64,000 bases of DNA from SZAS-103 sp964449135. Lineage in GTDB: Bacteria; Pseudomonadota; Gammaproteobacteria; Xanthomonadales; Xanthomonadaceae. The notes under the pieces are model-generated. The model was not told where the DNA came from, searched no databases, and saw only the letters and a program-made list of their open reading frames with translations. The stretch covers positions 4,689 through 68,688 of the forward strand of contig CAYUXZ010000009.1 of the NCBI GenBank assembly GCA_964449135.1, read 5' to 3'. The translations under genes were made by a program, and so were the position numbers. Below, one piece after another: positions 24,898-33,681 of this stretch (the first letter of the stretch is position 1; every line of letters begins with the position of its first letter).

Positions 24898-26183
24898 GCG
24901 ATCTGCTGTGGCAGAAGGATGGCGTCGCGATCGATCCGCGCATCATGCGCTTCCTCGCCGGCGACGACGTGCTGCTCGACCGCGAATTCATCGGCTGCGA
25001 CATCCAGGCCAGCATCGCGCACGTCGAGGGCCTGCAGCGCATCGGCCTGTTGAACGTGACCGAATCCGCCGACCTGATCCGCGAGCTGAAAACGCTGGCG
25101 GCGGATATCGCGAGCGGCGCGTTCGTGCTCGACGCGCGCTACGAGGACGGGCATTCGGCGATCGAGGCGCGGCTGGCAGAGCGGCTCGGCGACGTCGGTC
25201 GCAAGGTGCACGCCGGCCGCAGCCGCAACGACCAGATCCTCGTCGCCACGCGGCTGTGGCTGAAGCAGCGGCTGGCCGAACTCGAATCGCTGTGCCGCGA
25301 GATCGCGGGCGTCTGCCTGTACCGCGCCGCGAACGAGGCGCTGCCGCTGCCCGGTTACACCCATCTGCAGCGCGCGGTGGTCTCGTCCACCGCGATGTGG
25401 TTCGCCGGATTCGCCGAAGGCTTCATCGACGACGCCGTGCGCGCGCGGCAGGCGCGCGACTGGATCGACGCGAACCCGCTGGGCACCGCTGCGGGTTACG
25501 GCGTCAACCTGCCGCTGGACCGCGAGCACGCCATGCGCACGCTTGGCTTCGCGCGAATGCAGGTCTCGCCGGTGTACGCGCAGCTTTCGCGCGGCAAGTT
25601 CGAAATCGCCGCACTCGATGCGATCGGCGCGGCGCTGCTCGATCTGCGCCGGCTCGCCTGGGACCTGTCGCTGTTCACGACGGCCGAATTCGGGTTCGTG
25701 TCGTTGCCGGACGAATACACGACCGGCAGTTCGATCATGCCGAACAAGCGCAATCCCGACGTCGTGGAGTTGATGCGCGCGAGCTACGCGCCGGTCGCGG
25801 CCGCGCGCGCGGAGATCGAATCGCTGCTGTCGTTGCCGTCGGGTTACCAGCGCGACCTGCAGTACGGCAAGGGTTCGCTGGTGCACGGATTCGGCCACGG
25901 CCTGGCGGCGCTCGCGTTGCTGCCCGGGTTGCTGCGCGGCCTGCGCTGGAACGCACCACGTATGCGCGAGGCCATCGAGCCGACGATGTATGCGACCGAC
26001 CGCGCGATCGAACTCGCGAAATCCGGCGTGCCGTTCCGGCAGGCCTATCGCGATGCGGTTTCCGAGCCGCTACCTTCGTTCGGCGCCGATCCGGAGGCGA
26101 GTCTGGCCGCACGCACGTCGCCGGGCGGCGCGGCCGATCTGCGGCTGGATGAATTGCGCGCGCGGCTCGACGCGTTGCGCTGA
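24894..26183 (+). CDS. argH: Argininosuccinate lyase
   Basis: A 429-residue member of the fumarase/aspartase superfamily, cleaving argininosuccinate to arginine and fumarate. Diagnostic blocks are the Asp/Arg segment VGRKVHAGRSRNDQI, the catalytic histidine region PGYTHLQRA, and the superfamily signature GSSIMPNKRNPD at about residues 280-291. It is the last gene of the arg operon and overlaps argC by ATGA. Length is somewhat shorter than the usual 450-470 but the core is complete. Confidence 0.96.
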   Translation: MSDLLWQKDGVAIDPRIMRFLAGDDVLLDREFIGCDIQASIAHVEGLQRIGLLNVTESADLIRELKTLAADIASGAFVLDARYEDGHSAIEARLAERLGDVGRKVHAGRSRNDQILVATRLWLKQRLAELESLCREIAGVCLYRAANEALPLPGYTHLQRAVVSSTAMWFAGFAEGFIDDAVRARQARDWIDANPLGTAAGYGVNLPLDREHAMRTLGFARMQVSPVYAQLSRGKFEIAALDAIGAALLDLRRLAWDLSLFTTAEFGFVSLPDEYTTGSSIMPNKRNPDVVELMRASYAPVAAARAEIESLLSLPSGYQRDLQYGKGSLVHGFGHGLAALALLPGLLRGLRWNAPRMREAIEPTMYATDRAIELAKSGVPFRQAYRDAVSEPLPSFGADPEASLAARTSPGGAADLRLDELRARLDALR

Positions 26184-26185
26184 AC

Positions 26186-26205
26186 CCCTCGCGTCGCCGC
26201 GAGGG
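26186..26205. terminator. Hairpin directly after argH
   Basis: A perfect 8-bp stem (CCCTCGCG / CGCGAGGG) with a 4-nt loop begins 3 nt after the argH stop. No U-tract follows, so it may be a rho-associated or weak terminator, or protect the 3' end of the arg mRNA. The rest of the gap to the convergent TonB receptor gene (26206-26336) carries only the palindrome at 26303-26325. Confidence 0.45.
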
Positions 26206-26302
26206 TGATGAGTCGCGAATACGGACTGCCAGTGGCAGTTCGTGCGACGAAGAACGCCCGACAGGGCCGGAGTAGGGTAGAAGGGGCTATGGATTCATCG
26301 AC

Positions 26303-26325
26303 CCCTCTCTTACAAGCGGAGAGGG
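26303..26325. repeat. CCCTCTC...GAGAGGG dispersed palindrome
   Basis: CCCTCTC and GAGAGGG flank a 9-nt loop in the gap between argH and the TonB receptor gene. A near-identical palindrome followed by the same GAGC/GAGT-type continuation lies at 50771-50789, suggesting a family of small intergenic repeats. It may also act as a terminator for the receptor gene. Confidence 0.45.
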
Positions 26326-26336
26326 AGTCGCATGCG

Positions 26337-28460
26337 TCACTTGCCCGAGGTGTCGAAGTTCCAGCGCACCGATGCCATCACGCTGCGGCCGTTCAGGCGG
26401 TAGAACTCCGAGTCGCCGAATTCGCTCTCGGCCACCGGATCGCGCCGGTTGGAGAGGTTCTTCCCGTCCACGCGGAACTCCAGGTTCCTGCAGCGATAGC
26501 CGATTCCCGCGTCCACGGTCGTGTAGCTGCCGGCGAGGGCGGTGTTGCGCTTGTTGAGGTAGCGCGATCCGACATAGCTGCCGATCACGTAGCCGTTGAA
26601 ACCCTGCGTCGGCGCGTAGGTCAGGCCGAGTCCGCCGAGGTGATGCGGCGACAGCTCGAGCTGCTTGCCGCGCAACTGGGTCGGCACGCCATCGAAGTCC
26701 TGCACGAAATCCTCGAAGCGCGCGTTGTGCCAGGCGTAGCTCGCCTGCAGGTCCAGGTCGTCGGCGAGGCGGTACCTGGTTTCGAATTCGACGCCGCGGA
26801 AGCGCTCGCCGCCTGCGTTCGCGAGGCCGGCGTCGGTTGCGACGACGAGGTTGTTGAAACGCATCAGGAACGCCGACGCGTCCCACTGCAGGCGGCCGTC
26901 CAGGTTGCTTCCCTTGAAGCCGAACTCGCCGCTGCGCGCGGTCTCGGGCTTGAGCACGCCGCCCTCGACGTCCGGCCCGAAATCGATCGCCGCCGGCTTG
27001 AACGTGTTGCGGTAGTTCGCGTAGAAGGCGACCTCGTCCTTGCCCTGCTTCCACAGCTGCACGTTGGTGCCGATCACGCCCGACAGGCGGTTGCTGGTGT
27101 GGCTGCTGCCTTCGCCCTCGGTTTCCGGCGGCGCGACCGTGTTGTCGGTGAACTGGCCGAAGCGGGTCTCGTGGGTATGGTTCCAGCGCAGGCCCGCGTC
27201 GAGGCGCCAGGCGTCGCTGACGTCGTAGCGCCAGTCGCCGTACACGCCGAGGAAGCTGCGCCGATCGCGCAGGTAGGTGAATTCGTCGGTGTGCAGGTTG
27301 ATCGAGTCCGGCGGATTGCTGCCGTTGGGGAAGATGCCGTACTCGAAGTTCTGGCTGTGCTGCGAACCGTAGCCGTACAGGTAATCCATGCCCCAGGCCA
27401 GCGTGCTCTGCGCCGAGACGGACGTCGTGACGTGGGTGTCGAAATAGACCTCGTCGGTATGGCGCGTCTGGCGGAAGCCGTCGGCGTTGTGGGTCGTGCC
27501 GTCGTCGGCGAAATCCGGGCGCAGGAAGCCGCGGGTGTTCTCGCCGTCGGTGTGCGCGAACGACAGGCGGGTGTTCCACGCGCCCAGACTGGTGTCGTGG
27601 CTGTAGTCGAGCGAAACCTGGCTGCGCGTTTCGTTGAGCTGGGCGTCCTTCGGATTGATGTTGGCGTCGATCGGCATGCGCGGATCGAGCACGGCGCCTG
27701 CGCGCGGCTGCGGACTGCCCGGATCCTGGCTGACCACGCTGCCATCCACGTCGATGCCGAGCGTGCCGCCGCCGACCTCGCCGCGTGCGCGGTAGAGCAC
27801 GTGGCCGCGATCGAAGCCGGTGCGGTGCTGCGAGAAGCGGTCGCGATCGACGTCCGCCATGATGGACATGGCGAAGCCGCTGTCGTTGCCGCCGCGCATC
27901 GTCGCCGCGACCGACGCGCCGACGCTGCCGCGGCTGCCGCCGTGGATTCCCGCGGTCGCGGGCGCCTTGCCCGCCGCGTAGTGGATCACCTGGATCACGC
28001 CAACGAAGCTGGTCGCGCCGAAGCTCACCGGCGCGGCGCCGCGCAGCACCTCGACGCGTTCGACGTTCGCGAGGTCCAGCGCCTGCAGCGCGGGATTGAA
28101 CGCGCCGCCGCTGGGCACGCCATCCACCACCAGCAGGAACGCGTCGAATTCGCGCAGGCCCCACAGTGCGGGCACGCTCGAAGCCGGGCCGTTGTCGCCG
28201 CCCGCAGGCGCTTCCACGCCCGCGACCCCGCGCATCGCATCGGCCAGCGTCGTCGCGCCCTGCGCGCGCAAGGTGTCGCCATCGACGATGGTCACCGAGT
28301 CGGTGCTGCGCGCAAGGGTGGTCGGAATCTTGTCCGATGTGACCTCGATGCGCTCGAGATCCGTGATATCCGATGGTTTGTCGGCGGCCAGGACCTGCGA
28401 CGGAATCGCGCACAGCGGAAGGGCGTACAGGGACAGCAGGATGGCGTTGCGCAACGTCAT
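26337..28460 (-). CDS. TonB-dependent outer-membrane receptor
   Basis: A 707-residue receptor with a signal peptide (to about residue 26, VLAAD). A TonB-box-like DLERIEVTSDK follows, then the plug domain (TVIDGDTLRAQGATTLADAMRG, VERVEVLRGAAPVSFG) and a beta-barrel ending in VRWNF plus five residues. Plug and barrel are full length. The VEVLRG segment is typical of catecholate-type receptors but the ligand cannot be read from sequence. An AGGAGC motif lies 8-9 nt before the ATG. It diverges from the arsR operon, sharing a 115-nt intergenic region, so co-regulation by ArsR is possible but unproven. Confidence 0.9.
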   Translation of the reverse strand: MTLRNAILLSLYALPLCAIPSQVLAADKPSDITDLERIEVTSDKIPTTLARSTDSVTIVDGDTLRAQGATTLADAMRGVAGVEAPAGGDNGPASSVPALWGLREFDAFLLVVDGVPSGGAFNPALQALDLANVERVEVLRGAAPVSFGATSFVGVIQVIHYAAGKAPATAGIHGGSRGSVGASVAATMRGGNDSGFAMSIMADVDRDRFSQHRTGFDRGHVLYRARGEVGGGTLGIDVDGSVVSQDPGSPQPRAGAVLDPRMPIDANINPKDAQLNETRSQVSLDYSHDTSLGAWNTRLSFAHTDGENTRGFLRPDFADDGTTHNADGFRQTRHTDEVYFDTHVTTSVSAQSTLAWGMDYLYGYGSQHSQNFEYGIFPNGSNPPDSINLHTDEFTYLRDRRSFLGVYGDWRYDVSDAWRLDAGLRWNHTHETRFGQFTDNTVAPPETEGEGSSHTSNRLSGVIGTNVQLWKQGKDEVAFYANYRNTFKPAAIDFGPDVEGGVLKPETARSGEFGFKGSNLDGRLQWDASAFLMRFNNLVVATDAGLANAGGERFRGVEFETRYRLADDLDLQASYAWHNARFEDFVQDFDGVPTQLRGKQLELSPHHLGGLGLTYAPTQGFNGYVIGSYVGSRYLNKRNTALAGSYTTVDAGIGYRCRNLEFRVDGKNLSNRRDPVAESEFGDSEFYRLNGRSVMASVRWNFDTSGK

Positions 28461-28552
28461 GGATCCGGGCTCCTCAAGGGACCGGGCATGATCGCGGACG
28501 CCGCCCGCGGCCGAAATGTGGCGAAAGTCATGGCGGGCGCTTGCGTAAATTC

Positions 28553-28578
28553 CATATTTCCGGAATCATGGAAATATG
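28553..28578. promoter_or_regulatory. Candidate ArsR operator overlapping the arsR start codon
   Basis: CATATTTCC and its exact complement GGAAATATG are separated by 8 nt; a second palindrome TTCCGGAA sits inside. This A/T-rich dyad stands out from GC-rich surroundings, and the last three bases are the arsR ATG. Binding of a metalloregulator here would block both transcription start and ribosome access. Confidence 0.65.
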
Positions 28579-28917
28579 AAACCAACCCGCGCGATTGCCG
28601 CACTGAATGCGCTCAGTCATGAAAGACGCCTGTCGGCATTTCGTGCCCTCGTGCAGGCCGGGCCGGACGGCCTGCCGGTGGGCGAGCTGCGCGAGCGATT
28701 GCACGTGCCTGCCGCGACCCTGACCGCCCACCTGAACGTGCTGCGCGCGGCGGCGCTGGTGCAGGACCGGCGCGAAGGGCGCGTGATCCGCGTCCGCGCG
28801 AACTACGCGCGAATGAACGACCTGATCGGCTACCTCACCGAGAACTGTTGCGACGGCAAGGCCGACTGCGGGCCCGCCGCCGTGTGCGCGCCGAAGAAGC
28901 GGGAAACGCACCGATGA
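28576..28917 (+). CDS. arsR: ArsR-family arsenic-responsive repressor
   Basis: A 113-residue winged-helix repressor (HERRLSAFRALVQAGPDGLPVGEL, recognition helix VPAATLTAHLNVLRAAGL-like). The inducer site appears to be C-terminal: Cys91, Cys92 and Cys98 in NCCDGKADC reproduce the spacing of the arsenite-binding C95/C96/C102 triad of Acidithiobacillus ferrooxidans ArsR, with an extra Cys104. It therefore belongs to that subtype and not to the E. coli-type with a CVC motif in the DNA-binding helix. The ATG lies inside the candidate operator and has no normally spaced Shine-Dalgarno, so the mRNA may be leaderless. The stop overlaps arsC (ATGA). Confidence 0.88.
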   Translation: MKPTRAIAALNALSHERRLSAFRALVQAGPDGLPVGELRERLHVPAATLTAHLNVLRAAALVQDRREGRVIRVRANYARMNDLIGYLTENCCDGKADCGPAAVCAPKKRETHR

Positions 28918-29303
28918 ACCGCAAGCGCGTCCTGTTCGTCTGCGTGGAGAATTCCAATCGCAGCCAGATGGCCGAAGCCTTCGCGCGCATCCATGGCGGC
29001 GATGCGGTCGACGCGCTCAGCGCCGGCTCGCGCCCGTCGGGTCGGATCAACCCGAAGGCGGCCCGCTTCATGGCCGAACTCGGTTACGACCTCACGGCGC
29101 AGGCGTCCAAGTCCCTCGACGACATCGCCGGCGAATTCGATACGGTGGTCACGATGGGCTGCGGCGACGCCTGCCCGTGGGTACCCGCGAAGCGCCGCGA
29201 GGACTGGGCGCTGCCCGATCCGCGCGACATGGACGACGACGGCTACCGCGCGGTGCGCGACGAAATCTCGCGGCGCGTGAAGTCGCTGCTGGAGACGCTC
29301 TGA
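28914..29303 (+). CDS. arsC: Arsenate reductase, low-molecular-weight phosphatase type
   Basis: A 129-residue reductase turning arsenate into arsenite. The phosphatase-type P-loop is C-x5-R-S (Cys10 to Arg16, CVENSNRS). Further redox cysteines lie in TMGCGDACPW, and the general-acid region is DPRDMDDDG. This is the thioredoxin- or mycothiol/glutaredoxin-linked LMW-PTP class, not the glutaredoxin-type ArsC of E. coli. It is translationally coupled on both sides (ATGA with arsR; TGATG with the aquaporin gene). Confidence 0.9.
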   Translation: MNRKRVLFVCVENSNRSQMAEAFARIHGGDAVDALSAGSRPSGRINPKAARFMAELGYDLTAQASKSLDDIAGEFDTVVTMGCGDACPWVPAKRREDWALPDPRDMDDDGYRAVRDEISRRVKSLLETL

Positions 29304-29968
29304 TGCTGGCGCGCAAGCTGCTCGCCGAAGGCATCGGCACGCTGCTGCTGCTCGCGACCGTGGTCGGCTCGGGGATCATGGGCGTGAAGCTCGCGCAGGG
29401 GAGCGACGCGATCGCGCTGCTCGCGAACGCCGCGGCGACCGCGGGCAGCCTGTACGTACTGATCGCGATTCTCGGCCCGGTCTCGGGTGCGCATTTCAAC
29501 CCCGCCGTGACCCTGGCGATGCGGCTGCGCGGGCAAATCGGCACGTCCGAAGCCCTGGCCTACATGGCCGTGCAGATCCTCGCGGCGATTGCCGGCGTGA
29601 TGCTCGCGCACGCGATGTTCGGGCTCGAATTGATCCAGCCCGGCATCCACGCGCGTACCGGCGCCGCGCAGTGGCTCAGCGAAGCGGTCGCGGCCTTCGG
29701 CTTGCTGCTGACGATCCTGCTCGGTGTGCGCCATCGCCCGGCGGCCGTGCCCGCGCTCGTGGCCGGCTACATCTTCGCGGCCTACTGGTTCACGGCAAGC
29801 ACTTCGTTCGCGAATCCCGCGGTGACGCTGGCGCGCTCGCTCACGCAGACCTTCGCCGGCATCCGCCCGCAGGACGTGGCGGGATTCGCGATCGCGCAGT
29901 TCCTCGGCGCGCTCGCGGCCCTGCCGGTCGCCGCCGCGCTCGGCGAATCCGAGCCGGCGCCGCGTTGA
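29303..29968 (+). CDS. aqpS: MIP/aquaporin-family channel of the arsenic operon
   Basis: A 221-residue six-helix channel with both NPA motifs (GAHFNPAVTLA and SFANPAVTLARS). Its place directly after arsC, with no arsB or acr3 pump, recalls the Sinorhizobium meliloti system in which AqpS lets arsenite formed by ArsC leave down its gradient. I infer the same role: arsenate enters, ArsC reduces it, and the channel releases arsenite. The ATG overlaps the arsC stop by one base. A terminator follows about 15 nt after the stop. Confidence 0.85.
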   Translation: MLARKLLAEGIGTLLLLATVVGSGIMGVKLAQGSDAIALLANAAATAGSLYVLIAILGPVSGAHFNPAVTLAMRLRGQIGTSEALAYMAVQILAAIAGVMLAHAMFGLELIQPGIHARTGAAQWLSEAVAAFGLLLTILLGVRHRPAAVPALVAGYIFAAYWFTASTSFANPAVTLARSLTQTFAGIRPQDVAGFAIAQFLGALAALPVAAALGESEPAPR

Positions 29969-29983
29969 CGGCGCCGCAACGAA

Positions 29984-30008
29984 AAACGGCCGCACGCGGC
30001 GGCCGTTT
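29984..30008. terminator. Terminator between the arsenic operon and tRNA-Pro
   Basis: AAACGGCCGC pairs exactly with GCGGCCGTTT around a 5-nt loop, with short A and T tracts on each side, so it can serve the plus-strand ars operon and the minus-strand tRNA. Confidence 0.7.
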
Positions 30009-30035
30009 CGAAAGCTGGGATCGACAACAGGAAAT

Positions 30036-30112
<77 letters not shown>

Positions 30113-30246
30113 AAGAGCTGCATATTGTAGGGATCGGGGCCGGCGCGGGCAAGCGTGGAGCCGCCGCGGGAGGCCGCGTGCAGGCGGAACCGGTAGAATC
30201 CTTGCACCCACGCGGCCCGGTCCGCGAAAACTTCAGGAATTCCCGC

Positions 30247-31635
30247 TTGATCAAGCCCCGCACCATGCCCGGCGTGATGGAACTGCTGCCTCGCGAGCAG
30301 ATCGCGTTCCAGCGCGTGCTCGACGTCATCCGCCGCAACTACGAGCGCTTCGGCTTCCTGCCGATCGAGACGCCGGCGATCGAACTGTCCGAGATGCTGC
30401 TGACCAAGACCGGCGGCGAGACCGAACGGCAGGTGTATTTCGTGCAGTCCACCGGCGCACTGGAGAAATCCGGCGAGGGCGTGCCCGAGCTCGCACTGCG
30501 CTTCGACCTTACCGTGCCGCTCGCGCGCTACGTCGCCGAGCACGAACACGACCTCGCGTTCCCGTTCCGCCGCTACCAGATCCAGCGCGTCTATCGCGGC
30601 GAGCGCGCGCAGCGCGGCCGTTTCCGCGAGTTCTACCAGGCCGACATCGACGTGATCGGGAAGGACGGCCTGTCGATCCGCTTCGACGCCGAGATTCCCG
30701 CGGTGATCTTCGCGGTGTTCACCGAACTTGCGATCGGGCCGTTCACGATCCAGGTCAACAACCGCAAGTTGATGCGCGGCTTCCTCGAAGGGCTGGGCGT
30801 CGCCGATGCGGAGCGGCAGGCGCTGGTGCTGCGCGAAGTGGACAAGCTCGACAAGCGCGGCGCGGACCACGTGCGCGCGACATTGACGGGCGAGGGTTTC
30901 GGGCTTTCCGACGCCGTCGCCGGCAAGCTGCTCGATTTCGTGCAAATCCGGTCGAGCGGCCACGACGATGCGCTCGCGAAGCTGGCCGCGCTGGGTTCGG
31001 GCAGCGATACCTTCAATGCCGGCGTCTCCGAACTGCGCGAAGTGCTGGAAATGGTGCGCGGCCTCGGCGTTCCGGAATCGGGCTACGCGATCAACCTGTC
31101 GATCGCGCGCGGCCTGGACTACTACACGGGAACGGTGTTCGAGACCACGCTCGACAGCCATCCGCAGATCGGCTCGATCTGCTCGGGCGGCCGCTACGAG
31201 GATCTCGCGAGCAACTACACGAAATCGAAGCTGCCCGGCGTGGGCATCTCGATCGGCGTCACGAGGCTGTTCTGGCAGTTGCGTGAGGCAGGTCTGATCG
31301 ACGTCGCCGAAAGTTCCGTACAGGTACTGGTTGGCCTGCTCGACGAGTCGCGCCTGCACGAGAACCTGAAGGTCGCGCGCGAACTGCGCGCCGGCGGCAT
31401 CAACGCCGAGGTGCAGCTCGAATCGCGCAAGCTCGCGCGGCAGATGCAGTACGCCGACCGCGCCGGGATCCGCTTCGTCGTGCTGCTCGGCGAGGACGAG
31501 GCCGCGCGCGGCACGGTCACGGTCAAGGACATGCGTCGCGGCGAGCAGTTCGAGGTCGCGCGCGGCGATCTCGCGGGCGCGCTTCGTGTCGAGCTCGAAC
31601 AGTCGCGCGCAATGGAGAAGGGGAAGCACGCATGA
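30247..31635 (+). CDS. hisS: Histidyl-tRNA synthetase
   Basis: A 462-residue class II synthetase. The start is TTG 30247: the resulting MIKPRTMPGVMELLPREQIAFQR matches the N-terminus of Xanthomonas HisS, and AGGAA lies about 8 nt upstream. Motif 2 appears in FRRYQIQRVYRGERAQRGRFREFYQ, and the histidine-specific motifs are ARGLDYYTGTVFE and SICSGGRYEDL. The C-terminal anticodon-binding domain is complete. The stop overlaps the start of the ammonia-lyase gene by 4 nt, tying production of the charging enzyme to a histidine-consuming-type enzyme. Confidence 0.95.
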   Translation: MIKPRTMPGVMELLPREQIAFQRVLDVIRRNYERFGFLPIETPAIELSEMLLTKTGGETERQVYFVQSTGALEKSGEGVPELALRFDLTVPLARYVAEHEHDLAFPFRRYQIQRVYRGERAQRGRFREFYQADIDVIGKDGLSIRFDAEIPAVIFAVFTELAIGPFTIQVNNRKLMRGFLEGLGVADAERQALVLREVDKLDKRGADHVRATLTGEGFGLSDAVAGKLLDFVQIRSSGHDDALAKLAALGSGSDTFNAGVSELREVLEMVRGLGVPESGYAINLSIARGLDYYTGTVFETTLDSHPQIGSICSGGRYEDLASNYTKSKLPGVGISIGVTRLFWQLREAGLIDVAESSVQVLVGLLDESRLHENLKVARELRAGGINAEVQLESRKLARQMQYADRAGIRFVVLLGEDEAARGTVTVKDMRRGEQFEVARGDLAGALRVELEQSRAMEKGKHA

Positions 31636-33536
31636 GCGCCACGATCCGCCTCGACGGACGTTCTCTGACCCGCGCGCAACTCGTCGCGATCGCGCATGGC
31701 GCGGGCGTGGAGCTCGATGCCGGGCAATTGCCTGCGGTGCAGCGCGCGGCGGATTTCCTCGCCGAACAGGTGCGCCGCGAAGAACCGATCTACGGCGTCA
31801 CCACCGGCTTCGGCAGCAATGCCGACCGCCTGCTCGGCGCGCACCACCTGCGCGACGAACTGCCGGGCGCGACCGCGAACGCCGAGGTCACGCTGCACGA
31901 GGAACTGCAGCGCAACCTGATCATCACCCACGCCGTCTGCGTCGGCGAGCCGTTCGCGCCGGAGATCGTGCGCGCGATGCTCGCGATCCGGATCAACACG
32001 CTGATGCGCGGGCATTCGGGCATTCGCGTGGAGACGCTGCAGGCGCTGGCCGCGATGCTCAACGCCGGCGTGGTGCCGGTCGTACCGCAGCTCGGTTCGG
32101 TCGGCGCGAGCGGCGATCTCGCGCCGCTGTCGCACCTGGCGATCGTGCTGCTCGGCGGCGGCGAGGCGTTCTACGAAGGCGAGCGCCTGCCGGGTGCCGA
32201 AGCCCTGCAACGCGCAGGACTCGAACGCGTGCGGCTGTCCTACAAGGAAGGCCTCGCGCTCAACAACGGCACCGCGCAGATGCTGGCCTGCGGTGTGCTC
32301 GCGGTCGATCGGCTCGAACGCCTGCTCGACACCGCCGACCTCGCCGCGGCGATGACGATCGAGGCCTTCGCCGGCCGCACGCCCGCATTCGATGAAGCGG
32401 TGCACGCGCTGCGTCCGCATCCGGGACAGGTGCATGTCGCCGGGCGACTCCGCGAATTGCTCGCTGGCTCCACGCTCGCCGACATCCCCTACCACCTCGT
32501 GCCGCGTTTCGCCTCGTGGCTGCCGCAGAGCTGGGACACGCCCGAAGCGCAGGCGCTGCGCTTCGATCTTCGCTGGGACTGGGTGCCGTTGGACCAGCGT
32601 CACGGCCGCGAGAAGTTCTACAAGCGCTTCCGTCCGTTCCGCGGCGGCAAGAAGCACCAGCCGCAGGACAGTTATTCGCTGCGGTGCGTGCCGCAGGTGC
32701 ACGGCGCGGTGCGCGACGCTGTCGCACAGGCCGCGCGAGTACTGGACATCGAACTCAACGCGGTTACCGACAATCCGCTGGTGTTCCCCGACATGCCCGA
32801 CGCGAAGTTCGTCGAGGAACAGGTGATCTCCGCGGGCCACTTCCACGGAATGCCGCTGGCGCTCGCGATGAGCTATGTGAAAGCGGCGATCCCAACGCTC
32901 GCGTCGATCTCGGAGCGGCGGCTCAACAAGCTCGTCGATCCGGCGACGAACGACGGCTTGCCGGCATTCCTGATCGGCAACGAGGACTCGACCGAGTCGG
33001 GCTTCATGATCGTGCAGTACACCGCCGCAGCGATCGTCAACGATCTCGCCAGCCGCGCGCATCCGGCTTCGGCGTATTCGATTCCGACCTCGGCGAACGC
33101 CGAGGACCACGTCTCGATGGGCGCGAACGAAGCGCGCCACGTGCTCGCGATGTGCGAGGACCTCGCGCGCGTGCTCGGGCTGGAACTCTACACCGCAGCG
33201 CAGGCGCTGGATTTCCGCCGCGACATGATCAACGCCGCGCGCGCGCTCGCCGCGCGCAGCGACGCTGAGGGCCTCGCGAGAAAGGTCCACGGCGCGGCGA
33301 ACGCCGACGAAAGCGCGCACAAGGTATTCCTTGCCGAAGTCGAAGGCCTGCGCGCCGAGCTGGCCGCGGCGCCGGAATTCGCGCCGGCTCCAGCGGTGGA
33401 TGCGGCCTGGCGTGCGCTGCGCGAGCGAATCCCGTTCCTCGCCCGCGATCGCGCGATGGACGGCGACGTCGCGGAGGCCGTAAAGCTTGTCGCCTACGAC
33501 ACCGTGCTGGCCGCGGCGAGGGCGCCCCGGCGTTGA
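31632..33536 (+). CDS. hutH: MIO-dependent aromatic amino-acid lyase, probable histidine ammonia-lyase with insertion
   Basis: A 634-residue HAL/PAL-family lyase. The Ala-Ser-Gly that cyclises to the MIO cofactor is at residues 159-161 (GSVGASGDLAPLSH). His100 (IITHAV) and the segment SANAEDHVSMG match positions that select histidine in HutH, while PAL enzymes have NQDVNS there. Ordinary HutH has about 510 residues; the excess comes mainly from an insertion at about residues 281-344, rich in Trp, Arg and Lys, plus a small one near 66-90. No hutU, hutI or hutG is adjacent. Overlap with hisS (ATGA) means co-transcription. Histidine is the likeliest substrate, tyrosine possible. Confidence 0.8.
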   Translation: MSATIRLDGRSLTRAQLVAIAHGAGVELDAGQLPAVQRAADFLAEQVRREEPIYGVTTGFGSNADRLLGAHHLRDELPGATANAEVTLHEELQRNLIITHAVCVGEPFAPEIVRAMLAIRINTLMRGHSGIRVETLQALAAMLNAGVVPVVPQLGSVGASGDLAPLSHLAIVLLGGGEAFYEGERLPGAEALQRAGLERVRLSYKEGLALNNGTAQMLACGVLAVDRLERLLDTADLAAAMTIEAFAGRTPAFDEAVHALRPHPGQVHVAGRLRELLAGSTLADIPYHLVPRFASWLPQSWDTPEAQALRFDLRWDWVPLDQRHGREKFYKRFRPFRGGKKHQPQDSYSLRCVPQVHGAVRDAVAQAARVLDIELNAVTDNPLVFPDMPDAKFVEEQVISAGHFHGMPLALAMSYVKAAIPTLASISERRLNKLVDPATNDGLPAFLIGNEDSTESGFMIVQYTAAAIVNDLASRAHPASAYSIPTSANAEDHVSMGANEARHVLAMCEDLARVLGLELYTAAQALDFRRDMINAARALAARSDAEGLARKVHGAANADESAHKVFLAEVEGLRAELAAAPEFAPAPAVDAAWRALRERIPFLARDRAMDGDVAEAVKLVAYDTVLAAARAPRR

Positions 33537-33639
33537 TTCCGCCGGCTCTTGCGGCAAATGTGAACGCCGTCCTGTTTTAGTCTGAACCGATAGCCTTTTT
33601 GCGCTTGCCGGGGGCTTGACTCGGTTTGTCTGTATATGT

Positions 33640-33665
33640 CAATGTATTATCGCATTAATACATTG
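33640..33665. promoter_or_regulatory. Perfect 10-bp palindrome, candidate HisR operator
   Basis: CAATGTATTA and its exact complement TAATACATTG are separated by TCGCAT. The dyad is strikingly A/T-rich, lies 16 nt before the TrpR-family gene, and follows a TTGACT (-35-like, 33616-33621), so it covers the place expected for the -10 and transcription start. It is most likely the binding site for the repressor encoded next to it. Confidence 0.75.
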
Positions 33666-33681
33666 GATGGAATACCGGACC

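Noticed and set aside
26337..28460. Assigning the TonB receptor to arsenic or siderophore uptake
   Set aside because: Nothing in the plug or barrel identifies the ligand; divergence from arsR alone is not enough.
31215..33557. A 780-codon minus-strand open frame over the lyase gene
   Set aside because: Composition is typical of a reverse-complement shadow, while the plus strand encodes a complete MIO lyase.
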